NCBI RefSeq assembly: GCF_900103885.1
Contig: NZ_FNIM01000019.1
Coordinates: 1-49,515 of the forward strand
Source: Actinomyces ruminicola
Lineage (GTDB): Bacteria; Actinomycetota; Actinomycetes; Actinomycetales; Actinomycetaceae
Length of the DNA stretch: 49,515 nt
Direction: 5' to 3'
How positions within the stretch are numbered: position 1 is the first letter of the stretch; each line of letters opens with the position of its first letter. Positions 46,385 through 49,515 of this stretch are shown one piece after another. The position numbers were made by a program, and so were the translations under genes. The notes beneath the pieces are model-generated. The model ran no database searches. It saw only the letters and a program-made list of their open reading frames with translations, and was not told the DNA's origin.

Positions 46385-46905
46385 GCCCGGACCTCCCGGC
46401 GCAACTCGTTAAGGCGGGCGGCGGTCAGGTCGATCCAGCGCAGGTCGGCCTCCAGGTGGTACAGGGCGTGGTCGGCGATGAGGACCGTGTGCAGGTCGGC
46501 CCCCTCCTTGCGGCGGGTGATCTCGCGCATGCGGGAGGTGTGGGCGGCACGCTGCAGGTCCAGGAGGCGCTCGGCGTCGTCGTCGAGCAGCAGGGCGATA
46601 ATGGTCTTGGCGAACAGGTCGGCCTGGATGGAGTCGGAGGGGACCTCGGGGCTGCGGATCCACTCCTCGACGGCGCTGCGCCCGCGCGCGGTGATCTCGT
46701 AGCGCTTGCGGTCCGGGCCGGAGCCCGCCTCGGCCCCGGTCTGGACGATCAGACCGTCGCGTAGCAGGCGGGCGAGGGTGGCGTATACCTGGCCGAAGGC
46801 GAGCGGCTTGGTGTCGGCGAACCAACGGTCCCAGTGCGTCTTGAGGTCGTATCCGTAGCCGGGCCCGGTGCCGAGGAGCCCGAGGAGGGTGAGGCGGGTG
46901 TCCAT
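46381..46905 (-). CDS. PadR-family transcriptional regulator
   Basis: A 174-residue repressor. The winged helix has LTLLGLLGTGPGYGYDLKTHWDRWF and LAFGQVYATLARLLRDGLI, then RKRYEITARGRSAVEEW, followed by a helical dimerisation tail. I use the ATG at 46903-46905; the frame extends upstream but the family start is MDTRLTLLGLL. A -10 (TATAGT) 7 nt before the ATG implies a leaderless message, and a palindrome overlaps it. It likely represses its own ABC-exporter operon. Confidence 0.9.
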   Translation of the reverse strand: MDTRLTLLGLLGTGPGYGYDLKTHWDRWFADTKPLAFGQVYATLARLLRDGLIVQTGAEAGSGPDRKRYEITARGRSAVEEWIRSPEVPSDSIQADLFAKTIIALLLDDDAERLLDLQRAAHTSRMREITRRKEGADLHTVLIADHALYHLEADLRWIDLTAARLNELRREVRA

Positions 46906-46912
46906 GCGCGGA

Positions 46913-46931
46913 ACTATACACGTGATGTATA
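46913..46931 (-). promoter_or_regulatory. padR promoter with overlapping PadR operator
   Basis: TATACA (46915-46920), a 5-bp centre, and TGTATA (46926-46931) form an inverted repeat of the kind bound by PadR proteins. On the minus strand TATAGT (46913-46918) serves as -10 with 7 nt to the ATG, so bound repressor would block RNA polymerase. Confidence 0.6.
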
Positions 46932-47066
46932 CCTGTGGTGTGTAGTGTTGAAGGTATGGCAGTAATCGCTCCCCGCCCTTGGTGTCGCGACGCACTGCTG
47001 GGTGGCAACGGAGCTACCTGCCGTCGCCCGCCCAGCCTCCTAGATCGGCGTCTTCTTCTTGTACGG

Positions 47067-47285
47067 CTAGCCCAGGGCGGAGGCCTCGTGCTGGGTATCG
47101 ATGGATCTGGTGTCAGGTGTCCGGCGCGCTTCTGCGAGCGATTGCCCGATCCGCCATGCGGCGATGAGTGCCAGAGGTGTTGCGGTCACCGGGGAGAAGT
47201 CGTTGCCCGCGACTGCGAGCCGCGGGTCGCCGGGCCACGCCGCCGCGCCGGCGAGGAACGCCGTGATGGCGAGTGTCCACATCAT
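47067..47285 (-). CDS. Small hydrophobic protein
   Basis: A 72-residue frame with a hydrophobic N-terminus (MMWTLAITAFLAGAAAW) and a second mildly hydrophobic segment (VTATPLALIAAWRIG). AAGGAG lies 9 nt before the ATG at 47283-47285; another ATG at 47292 is too close to it. I do not recognise the family. The good ribosome site is the main argument that it is real. The gap 46932-47066 holds nothing I can name. Confidence 0.5.
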   Translation of the reverse strand: MMWTLAITAFLAGAAAWPGDPRLAVAGNDFSPVTATPLALIAAWRIGQSLAEARRTPDTRSIDTQHEASALG

Positions 47286-47359
47286 GCCGGTCATCTCCTT
47301 ATACGTGTCGGAGTACCTCGCTCAGATAGCGGGAGCACAGTAGAGCTGCCAACGTATAT

Positions 47360-47812
47360 GGCTCTTCCGGTTTGAGCGTGTGGTGGTGAGTTGTCGGCGT
47401 GATCGTGGTGCTTGGGGCTGGGGTCTTGGTTGGTGTGGTGCGGGGAGGGGTCGTGCTCGGGCCGACCAGGACGTAGGTCAACCGGCCGGGGTCGTACTCG
47501 GGCCGAGGAGGAGGACGTGTTCGCCCGGCTGGGGTCGTACTCGGGCCGACCAGGACGTTGCCGGGTCGGCCGGGTCGCTGTCGCTTCCGGGCTGGGATCG
47601 TTCGAGGACGCGGGCCAGACCTCCAGGACGCCGGGCAGCCGTCGAGAACGCCCTCCCAGACAGCGCCCTGCAGGGCCGGGCCACGTCACCGCGGGCTAAC
47701 CCACGCCCTCGAACCGTCCCCACCGACCCGCCCGGGTAAACAACAACACGCAACACCGACAACCACCCCACACACCCGAACACGGCCACCACACCCTCAA
47801 ACCCGAAGAGCC
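47360..47812. mobile_element. Non-coding element with ISL3-like ends, short copy (453 bp)
   Basis: Terminal inverted repeats lie at 47360-47386 (GGCTCTTCCGGTTTGAG) and 47786-47812 (complement GGCTCTTCGGGTTTGAG). Both end regions match the element at 21064-22035 in reverse orientation; this copy lacks most of the middle. Several TCGTACTCGGGCCG-type motifs repeat between 47450 and 47560. No transposase and no 8-bp flanking duplication are seen. Sequence 47813-47910 shows nothing further. Confidence 0.65.
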
Positions 47813-47910
47813 GGAAAAAAGCCGTCCGCAAGTCCGAACACCCCCTGCAGTCCGGGGCCTAGCGGCAGCCGTTCGGGGCATGTCCGGAAGGAGGCTTACT
47901 CCCTTTGACT

Positions 47911-48594
47911 TCACCGGTCAAGGAGCGCTGGTAGTTCACTCAGCGACTTGATACGCCCCTGGACATGGCTGGTGCCGAACCGGTCCAGGTGGAATGCGTG
48001 CCAGCCAGCGGCGCGCGCGGCCAGCACGTCGACTTCGACGTCGTCTCCGATGTAGGTGAGTTCCGCACTCGGTGAGCTCAGCGCCTCGGCTGCCCGGTCG
48101 AATGCCTCCCGGTGAGGTTTAGCGGCTCCCAAGGAGTCGGAGGTGAGCACGTAGGAGAAGAACTCGCGGACGCCGATGTGCTCGAGCTTCAGGTCCTGCT
48201 GTCGGCTATTGCCGTTGCTGAGTGCCGCGAGCTCAAAGCCGCGGCTGCGCAGCTCCACCAAACATGGCGGCGCGTCGGGATAGGCCCGCCAGGCGCGCTC
48301 GTACTCGGCCAAGTAGAGCTCGAAGAGCTGGTCCAGCTTGGCTTCGCCGCCGATGGTCTTCCCGAGGGTCTTGAGCAGGTCCGCCATGCGGAGCCGTCGC
48401 TGCTCGGTGAAGCTCACCTTTCCCTTTCGCCATGCCGTGAAGTGCTCTCGTTCTGCTCGAATCCAGAGGTTGTGCAGCGACGGCGTGGGCTCGGTCCCCA
48501 CCAGGCGAAGAAAGTTGTCCAGGGCTTCGTCTGCCGCTGCCCTGTGGTCCATGAGCGTCCCGTCGATGTCAAAGACGATGAGTGCGCCGGTCAT
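47911..48594 (-). CDS. HAD-family hydrolase
   Basis: A 227-residue phosphatase-like protein. Motif I is FDIDGTLMD, motif II is LAALSNGNSRQ, motif III is AAKPHREAF and motif IV is YIGDDVEVDVLAA. The helical cap after motif I places it with the YjjG/phosphoglycolate-phosphatase-like group; the substrate is unknown. The ATG at 48592-48594 has AGGAGG 9 nt upstream, so the longer frame to 48678 is not used. Confidence 0.9.
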   Translation of the reverse strand: MTGALIVFDIDGTLMDHRAAADEALDNFLRLVGTEPTPSLHNLWIRAEREHFTAWRKGKVSFTEQRRLRMADLLKTLGKTIGGEAKLDQLFELYLAEYERAWRAYPDAPPCLVELRSRGFELAALSNGNSRQQDLKLEHIGVREFFSYVLTSDSLGAAKPHREAFDRAAEALSSPSAELTYIGDDVEVDVLAARAAGWHAFHLDRFGTSHVQGRIKSLSELPALLDR

Positions 48595-48801
48595 AGGCTG
48601 AATCCTCCTAATGAGTGGCGACGAACACCGCTTGGCGTGCGGTACATATGCGCTTGTAGGCGGCGTCGGCACAACCAAGTCAGATGGTGAGGCCGCAGGC
48701 TGACTTATCAGCTCTCGGGGGCGTTATACAGGGGGAATCCTGGTTCCTCAGGCCTTATGGGTAGCGGTTGGTGCTTCAGTGTTGGGCGTGGGTGGGTGGT
48801 T

Positions 48802-49515
48802 TCAGTGTCCTTGGGTGGTTTCGGCTTGGTCGGTGAGGTAGGTGAGGGTGCGGACGGTGTTGTAGGGGGTGGTGGTGTTGGTGGTGGTGATGGTTCCGGT
48901 TATGGGTGTGGTGGTGCCGCCGGTGGGGGTGAAGGTGGCCTTCCAGGTGGTTGTGAGGGTGGTGGTTATGTCTTGGGCGGTGTGGGTGTAGCGGTGGGTG
49001 ACGGTCTGGTTGGGCCACGGTGCACCCGGAGCAGTGGTGGTCGTGGTGGTGCCGTCGCCCCAGTCCCAGGTGTAGGACACTGGTGTGGCGTGGATGACGA
49101 CCTCGGTGCCGGCGACGGTGGTGGAAAGCACCTGTGTGTCGGGGTTGGTGTAGACGATGAAGTCCTTGCTGATCAGGACTTCTGCTCCCGGGGGCTGGCG
49201 GGTGATGCCCGATCCGTCGGCCAGCAGGGTCACTACCTGGGAGGCGGAGACCGTGACCGCCACCGGGCCCCCGTCGGTCCCGGTGGCGGTGGTGGTGGGG
49301 GCGGTGTGTGTGGCGCAGTCGGTCGGGTCGAAGTCGGCGTTTCGGGCGCCGCCCGACGCGGCGCTTCGTATGCCGACGCAGGCTAGGTACATCAGTTGTG
49401 CGGTGCGGGCGGCCTGCTCGTCGAACGCCCCGCCTCCGTAATGGCCGCCGGTGGCGGGCGCGCCCGGCGATGAGGAGTACACCTGATACGACCAACCACC
49501 AGTAACAGTCACCGA
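48802..49515 (-). CDS. PKD-domain surface protein, 3' part only
   Basis: The frame is open to the right edge, so the N-terminus is outside the window. About 237 residues are visible. A PKD-like domain shows VSYTWDWGDGTTTTT and NQTVTHRYTHT; before it is a stretch with a Cys pair (YLACVGIRS and DPTDCATHTAP). The protein is very rich in Thr, as in secreted actinomycete proteins. PKD domains usually mediate extracellular contacts. The function cannot be told from this fragment. Confidence 0.7.
   Translation of the reverse strand, partial: SVTVTGGWSYQVYSSSPGAPATGGHYGGGAFDEQAARTAQLMYLACVGIRSAASGGARNADFDPTDCATHTAPTTTATGTDGGPVAVTVSASQVVTLLADGSGITRQPPGAEVLISKDFIVYTNPDTQVLSTTVAGTEVVIHATPVSYTWDWGDGTTTTTTAPGAPWPNQTVTHRYTHTAQDITTTLTTTWKATFTPTGGTTTPITGTITTTNTTTPYNTVRTLTYLTDQAETTQGH

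Overview
The window is high-GC DNA from an actinomycete, most likely Actinomyces or a close relative. The evidence is the codon bias, the conserved block ftsH-folE-folP-folB/folK-DUF3180-DUF2520-panC, a nearby lysS, many GTG and TTG starts, ATGA-type overlaps between genes, and several apparently leaderless promoters. The genus is an inference from gene order and style, not from a database match.

Left accessory part (1-24 kb). It starts with the 5' part of an IS256-type transposase, a 124-bp palindromic repeat, a MazEF-like toxin-antitoxin pair and a repeat-rich control region. A complete-looking type III CRISPR-Cas locus follows. Its adaptation module is an RT-Cas1 fusion, broken twice (a frameshift in a C6 tract and an in-frame TAG), plus an intact cas2. 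The interference operon lies on the minus strand (15.3 to 4.5 kb): cas10 without an HD domain but with GGDD, a Cas7-Csx10-like fusion, a double-Cas7 protein, a Csx19-like protein, and two tandem large TIGR03986-type RAMP paralogues. This composition fits subtype III-D and is close to the fused III-Dv layout. No cas6 is present. Divergent from cas10 is a translationally coupled three-gene operon (15.6-20.1 kb). It encodes a duplicated CARF-like protein with an HEPN-type R-N-x5-H motif, a small unknown protein, and a protein with two C-terminal membrane helices in a CorA-like layout but no GMN motif. These are candidate effectors for a Cas10-made second messenger. A CRISPR array of 8 full 37-nt repeats follows and is cut off inside repeat 9 by a non-coding element with ISL3-like ends. 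That element also truncates a RES-domain toxin gene. A second copy of the palindromic repeat and a secreted NlpC/P60 protein complete this part.

Core part (24-38.4 kb). ftsH, folE, folP and folB-folK (tetrahydrofolate synthesis), DUF3180 and DUF2520 genes, panC and panD (pantothenate) flanking two PH-domain membrane proteins, a DUF559-like nuclease gene, and lysS.

Right part (38.4-49.5 kb). A DUF4230 membrane protein interrupted at a G10 tract; a beta-glucoside module (RpiR-type regulator, GH1 6-phospho-beta-glucosidase, PTS EIIBC) with a palindromic operator; a PadR-controlled ABC exporter operon on the minus strand; a small membrane protein; a second copy of the ISL3-ended element; a HAD phosphatase; and the 3' part of a PKD-domain surface protein running off the right edge.

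By eye, the type III effector genes are less GC-rich and less codon-biased than the folate/pantothenate block, while the RT-Cas1 and the small middle gene of the effector operon are strongly GC-rich. The CRISPR region therefore looks assembled from several sources.
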